DNA of 64,000 nucleotides from NCBI RefSeq assembly GCF_000340215.1, contig NW_006921533.1, forward strand, positions 5,406,371 to 5,470,370. Reading direction: 5' to 3'. Position 1 is the first letter of the stretch. The number at the start of each line of letters is the position of its first letter. Under the pieces are notes generated by a model, which saw only the letters and a program-made list of their open reading frames with translations, did no database searches and was not told the origin of the DNA. This DNA comes from Pseudocercospora fijiensis CIRAD86. Taxonomy: Eukaryota; Ascomycota; Dothideomycetes; Mycosphaerellales; Mycosphaerellaceae. The position numbers and the translations under genes are program-made. Positions 12,912-24,259 of this stretch are shown here, in pieces.

Positions 12912-14144
12912 TTGTACTGTATTCGAGGACTGCGAGGTAGACTAAAGGAATAAGCTATCGTCTAGTGTTAGAGACGGCGGCTTATTAGCTTCGGAGGTTG
13001 GAACGTCGCTTAGATCGCTCGAATCTTTACGGAATAGTATCCGATCTAGCAGGTCGCTTTCCCGTCTCGATGCCTAGGTATTTACATAATTTTCCAGCAC
13101 TTTCTAAGTTGGTTTATATGTCTTGCGGAGGTTATCTCGCATCTCGAAGGTGTAGCTGTCTTGAATTAAACAATGAAATTCGAGATTTGAGTTTGCTAGC
13201 GTGCGGCCAAGCCGTACGGACCTTGCCGTCCGTGCTAAGCGACGCTTTCCGATTAGGCTTAGCTAGACCCTAAGGGCTAATATGACGCAATCTTTATAGG
13301 CGCGACAGCAAGCTCGAATACTATTCTTCGACTAATTCTATATCTAATTAATAATAATAACCTCATTGTCGCCCTTAGCACCCTCGCTATCGATTACACG
13401 GTATAGCACCTTGTCGATACGAGCCTTGAAATACACCTGTCGCAGCGGACACCACGATTTTAGCCCGAGAAAGCACTCTTCGGAGCAGACACACCTCCTT
13501 CCGAATTTGAAGTAACGATGAGAGCCTAGTGCTATCCGCCTGCCCTTCCGTTCTATACCTTTACACACCTTCTAAAGGCTATTAGTAACACGCTCTTGGT
13601 AGTTACTAGCCCTCTTAACGATCTCCTAAGCATACCGAAGGCTCTTTGTCGTCTTCCTCGTAACCCTCCGATATAGCAACTATAAGCCTTCCTTTTCCGC
13701 CTCTCCGATATACTGCTCGAAGTCATTCTATGCTACTTCGTCGATAAAGGATAGTATGCCGGCTTGTTAGAAGTGGAGCTAAGCAGGAGTGATATAATAG
13801 TCGGTTTGGCTAAGAGTTGGATAGGTGGCTAGTATATCCTTTAGCAACAACTGTAGGTAATGGCTCTACGTTGCTAAGAAGGCTGTAGTTAATAGGTTAG
13901 AGGTCTATAATGGCGATGGCGATAGCGATAATAATAGCTCTTCCTCTTAAGAAGGCACTAGTAACTCGGCAACCTATCCAAATTAGCGACTTCCTATGCC
14001 TATATTCGATTTACTTACCTCTCGATGAAAGTCGCCTATTACGGATGTATTGTTGTCTATAGAAACAGGTGGAAACAGTGCAAATTTGATATCTTCTGTA
14101 GGTGTAACATACACCCTAGTATAGCCTAGAAACAGCCGACTGAT
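12912..14144 (-). other. 5' portion of the hAT element, no second gene recognised
   Basis: Between the transposase N-terminus and the right inverted repeat the minus strand has scattered open stretches (for example 13568-13344, 74 codons) with no recognisable domain. They may be the remains of the transposase leader or of an accessory reading frame. Confidence 0.4.
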
Positions 14145-14245
14145 TACTAATTATAGTCACTAATTACTGACTCTATAATCATAATCATAGTCACAGCGAT
14201 TACAGTGACTATTGATTATAGAGTAATCAGTAATCAACAACTATG

Positions 14246-14253
14246 CTTATAAA
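14246..14253 (+). repeat. Right 8-bp target-site duplication (CTTATAAA) of the hAT element
   Basis: This is an exact copy of 10548-10555, directly after the final CAACAACTATG of the element. Beyond it the sequence returns to ordinary composition. Confidence 0.9.
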
Positions 14254-15341
14254 CAAAAGAAGCTGCATCTATTCTATTCACCATCCACCAACCCATTATC
14301 CAAAATAACTTCCTCACCTCACCTCCCACCCCAATACCACTCGCCCCTATCACCTGTCACCCAATATGATTCCTGTACATGTATCCGAGCTCCAACCCAG
14401 CATTGATGAACTTTGGAAGTTCCGCCCCGCTCCATGTCATCGTACATACAGGTGCCTCCCTACCACACTCATAAATTTTGAAAATCCACAAGGGATAATA
14501 AATTTTCTTTTCGATTACCTCAAAGTTCAAAACTCTCTAGAAACATACTCCAGCAAATCGAAAAACGAAAAAAAAAAAGCTTGCCGGCACTTGGAGTTGC
14601 TCAATGCTCAATGCCTAGAATAGAAGACGGGAGCTCTCAACAAAGTATTCGACACATACCGCACGCGAGCGGAGAGTGGGCTGGCTGGCCACAACCACTT
14701 GACGTCCATGCGGAACAGTGGAAGTTAGATTGCAGTAGGGTATTCGACCTTCCGGCTATTGAACTGTCGCTATACCGCATGACCACTTCTATATAGATAT
14801 AGCGTTTCGCCAAGCAGGATGGTCCAACGTCAGTCGACAAATTCTTTGGAAGGTGGATACACATCTCTAAATTTTTGAAGTTTTTTCAGATTTCTGTCGC
14901 CCTACACCTCTTTGTAGGCCTGATATACTACAGCTTATGAGATGAGCCCTGCTCTCTCTCTCTCTCTCTCTCTCAGGTGGGTATAGATAGTATACATTAA
15001 ACCAATGTATGTTTGGTTCATACTGGATCGTGTCTTCCTCCCAAAGTTTCAGTCATGATGATACCTTCGTCCATGTCGATCCCGCTGCTGTTGTCGGGAT
15101 GAGTCTCGTTGTGCAAATGCGATTTATGCAATGTCGTTACCCGCTGTGTCGGGCTGTCGTCGTGTCTATGCCTCTGATGGCGGTGATGTAGCTCTGTCTT
15201 GCTACTCTGTGTCGTAAAATAATGAGTGAATGAATGATGATGATGATGATGGGTATCATGCTGAATGCCAAAAGTGCCGAGTCCAGGGTTCGTTTCCGTG
15301 TCCAAGAGTTGAGAAATGAGACTGTGTGCTGTGCATGTCGC
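14254..15341. other. Intergenic DNA with two microsatellites
   Basis: No gene is recognised. It holds a (CT)n tract at about 14952-14974 and a (TGA)n tract at about 15232-15251, the latter 90 bp downstream of the stop codon of the minus-strand secreted-protein gene and so probably in its 3' UTR. Confidence 0.6.
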
Positions 15342-16338
15342 TCAAGAACTAGCGTTGCAGTAACACAAGCCCTTACTGCCATCGTCTGAAGCAGCACAAG
15401 TGCCAGAGAAGCAGCACTTTGCGACAGTGACGCTACCTACTCCGCCTCCAGCGCCAGCGGCGAAGCCGAAATAGTATGGGAATCCTTTGAAGCAATAGCT
15501 CTGTTGCCATGGATGTCAGTGAGAGTCTGGCGAGGAATCTCTCGGGTCTGAAACTTACAAGCTCGTTGTAGGCAGCATTGCAGATGTAGCCTTGATTTTT
15601 CACATCGCTACAACCAGTCTTGCCCTTGCCAGGCTGTGGATAGCCCGCAGGGACTGTGAAGGTATATCCGGCGTAATATGTATAATAATAACCTCCCCAG
15701 TAGTTAGGGTAGAGATATGGAACCCAGCTGTTGATGGTCGTCAGTCTACATTGAGGCATCGAGATTTCCCTGTCTTCTACTTACACTGTTGTAACGTTGC
15801 TGGCCGCTGCTGGTGCTGCTGCTGGTGCCGCTGCTGGTGCCGCTGCTGGTGCCGCTGCCGGTGCTGCTGCCGGTGCCGCTGCTGGTGCCGCTGCCGGTGC
15901 TGCTGCCGGAGCTGGTGCTGGAGATGCTTTCTGAACTGCTGCTGCAAGATCCTTCAACTTACTCAGGTCATCGAGACAGAAGCCGAAAATAGAGCTTTTA
16001 CAGCCGCTGGAAGGTGCTTTCGTTGCTTTCATTGCTTTCGTTGCATTGACAGCGAACTCGTAGGCTTCTTGGGCCTTTGCCTCGGCCAGGGCTTTAAGCA
16101 TTGCGTACTGCGCCTGGTGCACTTCGCTCGCTTCATCCAGACCATCAGGCGTGTTGAGATATGCCTTGTACTCTGCCTGATTCGCTTGTTGGGCGTAATT
16201 AGGGCTGTTGACATCTCGCTTCATGAGAGCTCGCTTGGCGAAGTCTGGATGGGGTGCAGCAAGTGGGTAGCCATTGCCCGGGTTGGCCAACGTCTCGATT
16301 GCCGCAATGGCAAAGAGGAGGAAGAGGGATTGCTGCAT
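15342..16338 (-). CDS. Secreted Cys-containing protein with Ala-Pro repeat (three exons)
   Basis: I read three exons, 16338-15785, 15727-15559 and 15500-15342, giving 293 residues. Both introns (57 and 58 bp) have GTAAGT donors, an ACTGAC branch site and an ACAG acceptor. A 39-bp first intron ending at 15746 is a weaker option. Residues 1-18 form a signal peptide (MQQSLFLLFAIAAIETLA), followed by KR sites suited to Kex2 cleavage (residues about 35-41). A helical, Gln/Ala-rich middle follows, then about ten APAA units at residues 139-180. The C-terminal third is rich in Tyr, Gly and Cys (KCCFSGTC, GLCYCNASS). Ten Cys in the mature part suggest disulfides. I know no family for it. Candidate roles are a cell-wall or apoplastic protein, possibly an effector; that is inference only. 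Confidence 0.8.
15795..15920 (-). repeat. 12-bp coding minisatellite (APAA units)
   Basis: About ten near-identical 12-bp units (GCTGCTGGTGCC and variants on the plus strand) encode the Ala-Pro repeat of the secreted protein. The period is a multiple of three, so length change keeps the frame. Confidence 0.9.
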
Positions 16339-19312
16339 TATCTTGGATGGTTTAGAGGTGTTGGAGAGAAGGATTCAAAGTCCTAGTACTGCACACTGAA
16401 CTTCGAAAGTTCGTCGGGATGTGTGTGTAGAAGGAAGAGGGCAGGAACAGGAATCAGCGTAGTTTATATGCAGAGTAGCTTGCCCTACATCGTGGCATCG
16501 AAGCAGGTTGCGATGTACCGCGTTGCGCTACCTAGTAGTTGAGATACACGGTCCATCACAAAGCATGTTCGAGCACGCTGGATGGCGGGTTGCAGGCTTG
16601 TTGGCTCATGGTCCGCTGGATAGATGTGTTTGCTGCCGTTCCTGGCGATACCATGTTCAGGCCTGCCATGTGATGATTGCCTCTTTTGGCATAGCGCGTT
16701 AGAAGGTCAGAGCTTAATAGACCAGAAGAAGAACCTTCGCAGGGCGAGGCCTATACCCTCTAGGCTCTATCCTCAGTCGTCAATTGTGTGCGACAGGCTC
16801 TGGCTATCATCATCATCATCATCATCTATGATAACGTAGCATAAGGCTTGTAGATGCCTCTCTGGTCGCTGAGCTTGACCACTGCTATCCATCTTGGCCG
16901 GATTGGAAATCGTCCGTAGCGGGTGGAGTCATTTATTTACTTCATCACACAGAGTCACTTCCGCACCCATATTGAAGTCGGTGTATGAAGTACCGAGCAG
17001 CTACGCTGCCTACACAGTCTTGCTCGAGTCGAACCGAGCGGGCACAAACCAACTAGAAGCCTTGCACCAGGCACAGGACGCCAGAGGACCGGAGCTCAAC
17101 ATCTTATTTAGGTGTAGCGTGGTCGTTCAGGTTGTGTTCGGGCGAGCTTACGGGTATGACATGCTGGAATCCGCTATTAATACGGCCTGTTCGGGCCTGG
17201 ATCCCAGCAAAGCATATTCTCGTCAACTCAATTGCCCGGCAATCGTGCTGGCCGGCCGTACGATGGTTTGGTGAACCACGCAAAGGTCGGATGTAGGTAC
17301 GTGCGGCCCAGCACACGACCGGCTGTTGATCGGATCGTAAGGACAGGCATACTTAAACGAGTGAAGTCATGACGTTTTCGACATTGCCAGCTTTGTCCTA
17401 CTGTCTGAAAGATCCAGACTTTGCTTGCTTGATGCAGAGATACCAGCCGGGCGACTTCTCTCGACGGCTGTGATACAATCTGCACGGCGTTTCTTCGTGG
17501 CTCGTCTCTTCTGCAGATGTGCGGTCAATGTGCTCCTCTGATTGAGTTCTAATCCTGGTCGCGATCCTGATCCGAGCTGCTTGCCCATGGAGTGCTAACT
17601 ACCTTGATCCGGACTTGTCGTGAGAATCCCCTAGGCTGAAGCTGCCCAAAGTAGCCGTCCTCCGGCGGTTCGACAGCGCAAGGAGCCGGGAGCCCAACAG
17701 CGTGAACCATGCTAGCTTACTGATGGACGAATAGCGTACCAATTTCAGGGTAGAAAACAACACGTTCAGAACTTCGGATTCCAGACCGTCGTCGATCCGG
17801 ATGACCGCATTCACTGCTTTTGTAAATGATATCCGAGCCTGCCCAGTCATGTAAATGACGATGGAAGACAGCAGCACTTCGATGCTTTGAGTAGTCGCAC
17901 AGAACAAACGCAGAACAGAGCTCTAAATTTGGCACAGGAACCGCACTAGCGTGATACCAGTGCTCGTCTCGGAGAGGTTCATCGGCAGCTCGTGCTGTGG
18001 GCTATCGCAGTTGACGCAGAAGTCATATGTACATATTTCGTGGTTGGTGGGACTGTGGCAGCCTCGCGACAGAAGGTAGATGCTCTTTCTAGCTTGCTTA
18101 TATCGACGACAGGGCATCAGATGGGTGTCATGTGGATCTTGGTTGAGGCATCTGGATGGGGTCATGCCTAGAGATTCGCCGTTCGGTGCTCGTATAAATT
18201 GAGATTGTGGGTGTGTATGGTCCTTTTCGAGCAAGACTAGCAGACATGCTGCTGATATATGTGCGTGGCGCACGTATTGGTAGCCATTGGGTCAACAAGC
18301 TCGGTAGCCGCTGGTTGTAGTCCCGTGGCTAGATGAAGCCATGCATACTTAGACTCGACAGGCAAATGCGAGCTTGCTTGGTGTCAATGGTCTTAATCCA
18401 TGCGGAAAGAGCCGCGACTTGATCCTAACTTGACCGGCCAAATAGACGAAGACGTTACGGCCGTGCGATGAAATGGAGAGACCGATTTCGTTATGGCGAG
18501 GCGCAGGAGCTGAGGCCGAGCCGAACCAAGAGCTCGCGGTAGAGTGCCTCGCAATGATCCGCACTATCATATGCCCAAAGAGCAGGTACAATCTATTGCA
18601 GTCCTGATTTAGCCGCTCGAACTCGTTCAAGAGATTGGACTGCATCCGATGCTGAGTGCCGAGACCCAAAGCTATCTACGATTTTTATCCCTTGCCCTCA
18701 AGCCGCTTCAGGAAAGGGTCTTCTACTACTTCTCGAGTCCTATCGCCAGCATCGCAGAGTTATCGGGCACGATATTCTGATGCATATGCTCAGATTTGGG
18801 CCTCCTTGCAGATTCATTGATGGAAATCTCCCGGTTCCAGTCGTAAGCGTAAGTTCTTCCGCTGTTCCGGATCACAGACTGGATTTGCTGAATGCGCATC
18901 TCGGAAGATGGCCTCGGGTCAGAAGAAGATATCGACATCGGATGGTGGCAAGTCGACCCCGAAGAAGTACTCTATGAAGGCGCAGGCCATGCCGCGTGAC
19001 GACCCAAAAGTGCCCATTCGCCCTCCAACGCCTGCGGGGAGAGGTGGCCAAGACCAAACAAACATTGACATTACTATACACTACTACTATGCTGCATGCT
19101 GGAGGAAGAAGCTCCTTAAGTGCGTGCCTGGATAGTCCTGTACAACCATTTCCACAACCTGACAACTCCAGGTTGGCTGCATGTCGGTACCCTGTTGACC
19201 CCAGATATAACGCCGTCGCTTGCTCATCAACAACAAGAACATACAAAGCTCATTCGCGAGAATCAAATGCGTTCAACATGCTTTTGACAATCATCCTTTC
19301 CGCTTCAATTCA
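16339..19312. other. Long intergenic stretch, no confident gene
   Basis: Nearly 3 kb of normal-composition DNA. Overlapping short frames occur on both strands. The best on the minus strand are 17907-17599 (102 codons, hydrophobic in part) and 18938-18726 (70 codons), but none has a domain or a supported exon chain. A (CAT)n tract lies at about 16806-16826. It may hold a decayed gene or a non-coding RNA. Confidence 0.4.
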
Positions 19313-21012
19313 CTAGCGTGGCGTGCTGTTCATGCCACCTGGAGGATTATTCTTCTTGGTGACTCCACCAGGCGCACCATTCGCTGTACCATTTGCGGTA
19401 GGGGTCGGTGGAAGATCCTTCATTTCCATCCCACCGTTCGCGTTTCCGGCACCCCTCGTTACCGAAAACCGCTTCTTAAGCCCATCGACTCTGCTCGCAG
19501 ATCGTGCAGCCTCATGTCTCTCTTTCTCAAGTCTCTCCTTACGTCGCAGGGTGTAGCCAAGACGCTGGTCACCATCATCGTAACTCTTTTTGAAGCCCAT
19601 GTATGAGGGTGGTCGCGGTCGAAAGAGCACGACGGCCCAATTGGAAAGGATTGATGATTGGGAGAACGGGCGATGTCGGTCCTTCTGCATGAACTTGTGA
19701 GAATTGAGGTACTCTCTCGTGGTCTCACCTCTTGCAATCAGGAAGAGGTGGTAGCCGAACAGTGAGCCAGGATATGGCAGCGCAAGTACGGCATAGATGA
19801 ACATGGCAAACGCCACTCGTTCTTCAGTGCGCCCTGTAAGAGATTTCCCAAAGCTTATGCCGCTCTGGTTGGCGTATACTGCGATGTGGGTCAATGCAAA
19901 GGCGATAAGCATCAATGCCATCAAAGAGCTGAAGCCAACGTATGCGAAAAAGTAGCGATAATTTCTCCTGCCGACGCAGTTGTTGAGCCACACACAGTGA
20001 TGATCCTGGGTCTCAATGCATGCATCGCAAACACGGCAATGATGCGTGCGAGGTGGTCGCCAGATGTTACATGACTTGCAGTACTTTGTAGGTACTTCCA
20101 TCGCGGTTGTAGCACCTGCTGCATCGCCGTCTTCTGCCATGGCTTCAAGATGCGGCTGTTGACGAGATGACGGGAATGTCTTTACCATCACCCATTCGGT
20201 TGTCGCAGGCCCAACAGCCAGAGGGTCCTTCTCCTCTGGATTTGGTGGATGCGGATGCATATTTCTTGGCAAGATGCCAGGATCGCTGAAGGCTGCATGG
20301 GCGAATGCTGAGAGTGCCACGAAGAATACGTATGCGAAGACGATCGGGATGGCAGGCGTGATATTATGCCAAATCCAGGGCGCTTCGAACGCGAAGAACA
20401 GTGCTGCCGGTATCACGGTGAGGAGAAACGTGGCGACGTTCAAGGGCTTAGCACGGGTGTTAAGACAGCGTCCCTCGACGAAGAAAAGCATGTTTCCCGC
20501 GAAATATTCATAGTTCTTGCCGCTGGGCTGCAGCTGCCGTCGTGGTGGCTGTGAAGGTAGTGGCTTATCTCTGGCCTTCTCCATCAAGGGCGAATTTGGT
20601 AAAGATGGCAATTTCTCGTGGCCTTGTCCAGATGGTCTTGGTTCATGAATATCTCGCTTAGACGAATGTATCGAGCCGAAGCCACGGGATAGGGATCGCC
20701 GCAGAGAGCGCGGCGATTTTGGCGGAGGGTCCGGTCGCTGCCGCTGCTGCTGCTCTCTTGCTTGTTGGAGCGTCAGAGGTGTCGTACTATTCTTGCTAAT
20801 GACGCTTGCGGGTGCTGCATTTAGCCTTCCATCTTCCCCAGAGCTCGTTGCTATCGAAAGTCCTCTGCTGGTCGGAAGTGGTGGCGGAGAAGATGCGCCG
20901 TGCCTCGTTGCTTGCTCGGCTTCTCGGGCAGTGTTTACTGAGGCATTGCTGTATCGATGTGTGCTGTATCGATGGGCGCTGTATCGATGGGTGCGCGTCG
21001 TCGACTCTTCGT

Positions 21013-21044
<32 letters not shown>

Positions 21045-21562
21045 ACGCTTGCGATGCGCATATGCGAATGCGAATGGGAGCTTGCAGGTGGGGCTACATT
21101 CTGGCCCCTCTGCGTTTGTAACTTGTGCGAGCTCATAGGCCGGAAGAAGGCTTGCGCTGCGATGGAAGGCACGTGCGTTCCCGTACCTGAGCTTGGCCGC
21201 GAATTTGGCTCTCCATCTCTACTCCGCAGTGATGTGTATGTGTGTCTGCTTGGCGGTGATCGCACGGATGCGTGACTAGACGAGATGCGGCTCCATGCCT
21301 CCTGGGTGACAGCGCCGCTCGTGGGTCGCGAGGGTGGTAAGGCAGGCTCTCCTACCGGGCCCGTGGTCGACGGCACGCTCAGTTGTGCTGTGTCGGATTC
21401 GGAGGTTCCATTAGATGAGGCCGTCGTCGATCGAGCATGGTTGGAGGGGTAGGGATGGTTGCCGAGGAATGTGGGTATGGCTGAGTGGGAGTGGGTATTC
21501 TGCTCAATGGCGGTGTGCGTGTGCGTGGTGGTGCCAGCGGTGGTGCGCGAGGTGCTGGCCAT
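19313..21562 (-). CDS. erf2: DHHC palmitoyltransferase, Erf2 type
   Basis: This is a single open frame of 749 residues starting at ATG 21562. Erf2-type enzymes attach palmitate to cysteines of Ras and other proteins at internal membranes, passing it through an acyl-cysteine intermediate. Residues 1-350 are Ser/Pro/His-rich and probably disordered, with an acidic DGDGDGDGDE run near 175. Two hydrophobic segments lie at about 375-395 and 403-425. The Cys-rich domain runs from about 495 to 530 (KYCKSCNIWRPPRTHHC, then CDACIETQ) with the catalytic DHHC at 520-523. Two more membrane segments follow at about 540-562 and 585-610, then the TTxE motif (TTRE, 614-617). All hallmark residues are intact. 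The yeast partner Erf4 is not in the window. The N-terminal tail is longer than in yeast Erf2 but typical of filamentous fungi. Confidence 0.92.
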
Positions 21563-21631
21563 TGCTGCCGTCTACCGCAAATGCAAATGCAAATGCTCTA
21601 CCGGGAGCGCAGGGTCAAAGGGGGGCGGAGT

Positions 21632-21680
21632 CGCGATGGCGATGGCGATGGCGATGGCGATGGCGATGGCGACGGCGATG
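21632..21680 (+). repeat. GCGATG hexamer microsatellite upstream of erf2
   Basis: About eight GCGATG units lie 70-120 bp upstream of the erf2 start, on the side away from the gene, so probably in its 5' UTR or core promoter. The neighbouring gene runs divergently from 21977. Confidence 0.85.
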
Positions 21681-21976
21681 CATTCATAGTCCTCCTCCAC
21701 GGGGCCCGCAGTCGCTTTCTATGTCTACTGCATGCTGGCAATAGTTGGAATGCTCTTGGGGCGGTGCATCATTCATCATGCGACGTTGACGTTCTCCCCT
21801 TGGCCCTGCACCCGTACTACAGTATAATTCCAACGCGGAGATCAGGAGGTGGCTCGAGCTGGACAAGAGCGTTCCGCCCCCGGCGACACTCCCGGCCGGC
21901 CACTCCCGCGTCAGAAGCAGCTCTTGACATCACTTCAACGGGAAAGTCTAAGAAAAGCACGACGAACAACTCCACC

Positions 21977-22571
21977 ATGTCGATGATTGCGAGACGAGCA
22001 CTTTCCCTGGCCACGCGCCAAACAATTCGCCCAGCTCAGCGCCGCTTTCAATCTGGCGGAGCAGGTGCACCAGCCGGTGCGGCCACCGAAAGAGACGGTG
22101 ATGTGCTTCGCAAGGGCGCCAAGAGAGATCCTGAGCTTTATGTATGTCCAGAATACCCTGTGATGCTGTAGCGTAGGCCGTGGCGGCGCTCTGGAGAGTC
22201 AATGGCTGCATGCTGATCTGCTCCGCTCCCCAGATCCTTCTCAGCATCATGACCGGTGCTTTCGCTCTTGCTGGATGGCACTTCTCCCGAAACCCAACCT
22301 CATCATCCTCCGAGAACCCGGTTGCACGCGTCGAGCACTCCGAGCCTTGGAAGACCGGTGGCGATGCGAGATACCAGTATCACCCAGGTGGTGATCCAAG
22401 CCGAGGCAAGAAGGACGCGCCTTCTGCTTTGAACGAGGTCATCATTCCCAACGTGAACCTGCCAAAGGTAGGCAGAGAATCATTCCACGTTGAAGAGCAT
22501 TGCCCTTCTGACTTGACTGATTACAGGAACTGCATGAGAAGTACAACAAGTGGGGCAAGGAGGGATACTAG
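21977..22571 (+). CDS. Small mitochondrial single-pass membrane protein (three exons)
   Basis: Exons are 21977-22141, 22234-22467 and 22527-22571, giving 147 residues. Introns of 92 and 59 bp have GTATGT and GTAGGC donors and CCAG and ACAG acceptors. The ATG at 21977 sits in a CCACC context. The first 27 residues (MSMIARRALSLATRQT, then RRFQSGG) make a basic amphipathic presequence with an R-2-like cleavage site. One membrane helix (ILLSIMTGAFALAGWHF) opens exon 2, and a soluble charged tail ends in HEKYNKWGKEGY. This layout matches small accessory subunits of respiratory complexes in the inner membrane, but I cannot name the subunit. It lies divergent from erf2. Confidence 0.8.
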
Positions 22572-23171
22572 ACGCAGCGAACCCAGGAGCATTGATGGAG
22601 CTGGAATTTGTGTGCGGGAAATCACACGGGACGGGAGAGGCATAGTCTGCAACAGAAAGGTAGCCTTTGGCTCCCGCAAAGCCGTACGTATCTGTGAAAG
22701 AGTCCATTTGTGCACGTGATTCCAGTATCCGATGTCACGCCTTTCTCATGCCATCAACTGAAGTGCGCTATGAGAGCTCCGTTAACTGACACTCTGTCCT
22801 GTCGCAGCTTGGCGAGCAGCGCTTCGCCTCGCGTGGAGATCGACATGTGACTGCTGATTTGGATGGTGAGGATGAAGCACGATGAGGTTGACAGGGAAGC
22901 TGAAGAGCGTCTATGAGCATCTGTCACTACCAGTGCCTTCGTGATTCCAGCATGGCAAGACTCGAAATCTCATTCAAAGACCCGCACGTCACTGCGACTG
23001 GCGAATAGATCTTCAAATTGTGCAGGAGCAGAACCCGACCAGCGGTTCTGGCTTCCTACGAGACAATTCTACTGCCGTCACGACAAGCAAACAAGCCCCT
23101 TGACAGTCAAATAAATCGATCTCAAATCTCCCAAGTCATTAGTCATACCAGGAAGCCCTACACGCGGAAAC

Positions 23172-23897
23172 ATGGCCGATTCCACGCTTGCCATCCTCCT
23201 AGTCCGTCCTTCCGGACAGTATGCCAGCCTTAAGCTCAACTCCAGTGTTTCTCAACCTGAATTCATCCGATCTCTGCATCCTCTCGCCAGTCTCCGTTGG
23301 CTTCGGTCTACCCTTAAAAGTTCTCGCAACTTCTAAGATACTAGCGAATCTCAAAATACTCAATGAAGGAAGTGACCAGAACGCCAACAAAACACCAAGG
23401 TGGCCCGCGCGGATGGTGAAGATTTGAATTCATTCCATGTGGATTGTATAGACAGCGTCGTAGCGCCTGGCATTTCGAAGAAGAAACCAATCGTGACCTC
23501 GCTCCGACGTGCGGGACAATGGGACAAGCTTAATTTTCTTCAGAGCCAATATACCGGCGTCTGGATGAGGAAGTTCTGGGACAGCTTTTGTGACTTCGAC
23601 TCCAAGCAGAAAGATGGCGCGAAGGCGAAAGCCGCCGGCAATCCTTTCCAGGCAGAAGAATCTGGTGAGTGGACGGAGCTCGTTGAGAAGTTCTCAACTC
23701 GTCGCTTCGAGATGATGAGTTCTGTCACAAGAGAGCACATCGAGAGTGTCGGGAAGACGTATCGGACATGTGGCTGCTGTGGGATGACCGGGAGTGGGCT
23801 TCTGGCTTGTGGTGGGTCTCGGAAGGTCATGTACTGCAACAAGATGTGTCAGAAGGCGGCGTGGAAAGAGCATAAGAAAGTTTGTGGGAAGGAGTAG
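23172..23897 (+). CDS. MYND zinc-finger protein
   Basis: The start ATG at 23172 opens MADSTLAILLVRPSGQYASL. The main exon, in the same frame from about 23400 to 23897, reads VARADGEDLNSFHVD onward. An intron must lie between about 23290 and 23400, because stops interrupt that stretch; I could not fix its ends, as several weak donors fit. The last 40 residues are a MYND finger: CGCCG, then C, YCNKMC, and HKKVC give the C-x2-C...C-x3-C...H-x3-C metal ligands. MYND fingers bind proline-rich peptides in partner proteins. The middle (WMRKFWDSFCDF and so on) is a conserved-looking helical region without a known name. The product would be about 205 residues. The partner is unknown. Confidence 0.75.
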
Positions 23898-24259
23898 AAG
23901 ATTTTGATGGATAGACTGTGATGCTGCAGTAGCAAGTCCAATGCGCAGCCGAAGGGATGAGACTGTTCGATTGTGTCTCGGCTGCGCCAATGGCGAACCC
24001 TGTAGCAAGCCTGTAGTGTTTGCTCCAGGCAATCGAACTCAGAAGCCTCGCTGTGAGGTAAGCCTGAGCAAGTGAATGATAAAGGCGAGTCCACTTCAAC
24101 ATCGCTTCGAGGCTATTTCCTCCGATCTCTTCTGAGCAAGCCTTCTTCCTTCTTTGAACATCTTCAACAATTTCATCTTCGACTTCCGTCACCGCCACCA
24201 CCACCACCACCACAGACACACGCATCTGCAATCAACTACATCGATCCACACTTGCGACA

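Larger units (their letters stand above)
10556..14245 (-). mobile_element. Complete hAT DNA transposon (3,690 bp), RIP-degraded
   Basis: The element is delimited by terminal inverted repeats: left CATAGTTGTTGAATACTGAG at 10556, and right, read on the other strand from 14245, CATAGTTGTTGATTACTGAT. Both ends are flanked by the same 8-bp duplication. Subterminal AT-rich repeats (TAATCA and TAGTCAC variants) fill the next 100-120 bp at each end, as is common for hAT elements. The transposase lies on the minus strand. Stops in its frame are nearly all TAG or TAA, so it was silenced by RIP after insertion. The exact target duplication shows that the ends were preserved even though the coding part decayed. 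Confidence 0.93.

Noticed and set aside
13344..13568. 74-codon minus-strand frame inside the hAT element
   Set aside because: It lies within the bounded transposon, has no domain, and the surrounding frame is RIP-mutated. Probably a leftover of element sequence.
15592..16386. 264-codon plus-strand frame rich in Cys and Trp
   Set aside because: It is the antisense of the secreted-protein gene. The Cys/Arg/Trp pattern is the complement of the APAA repeat, and the minus strand has a signal peptide and two supported introns.
17599..17907. 102-codon minus-strand frame with hydrophobic stretches
   Set aside because: No ATG-based gene model or supported splice partner, and no domain that I recognise. 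Kept as unassigned intergenic sequence.
20793..21275. 160-codon plus-strand frame
   Set aside because: Antisense shadow of the low-complexity N-terminus of the palmitoyltransferase gene.
21485..21976. Upstream in-frame extension of the mitochondrial protein
   Set aside because: It reads the GCGATG microsatellite as an Asp-Gly run. The ATG at 21977 has a better context and starts a proper presequence.
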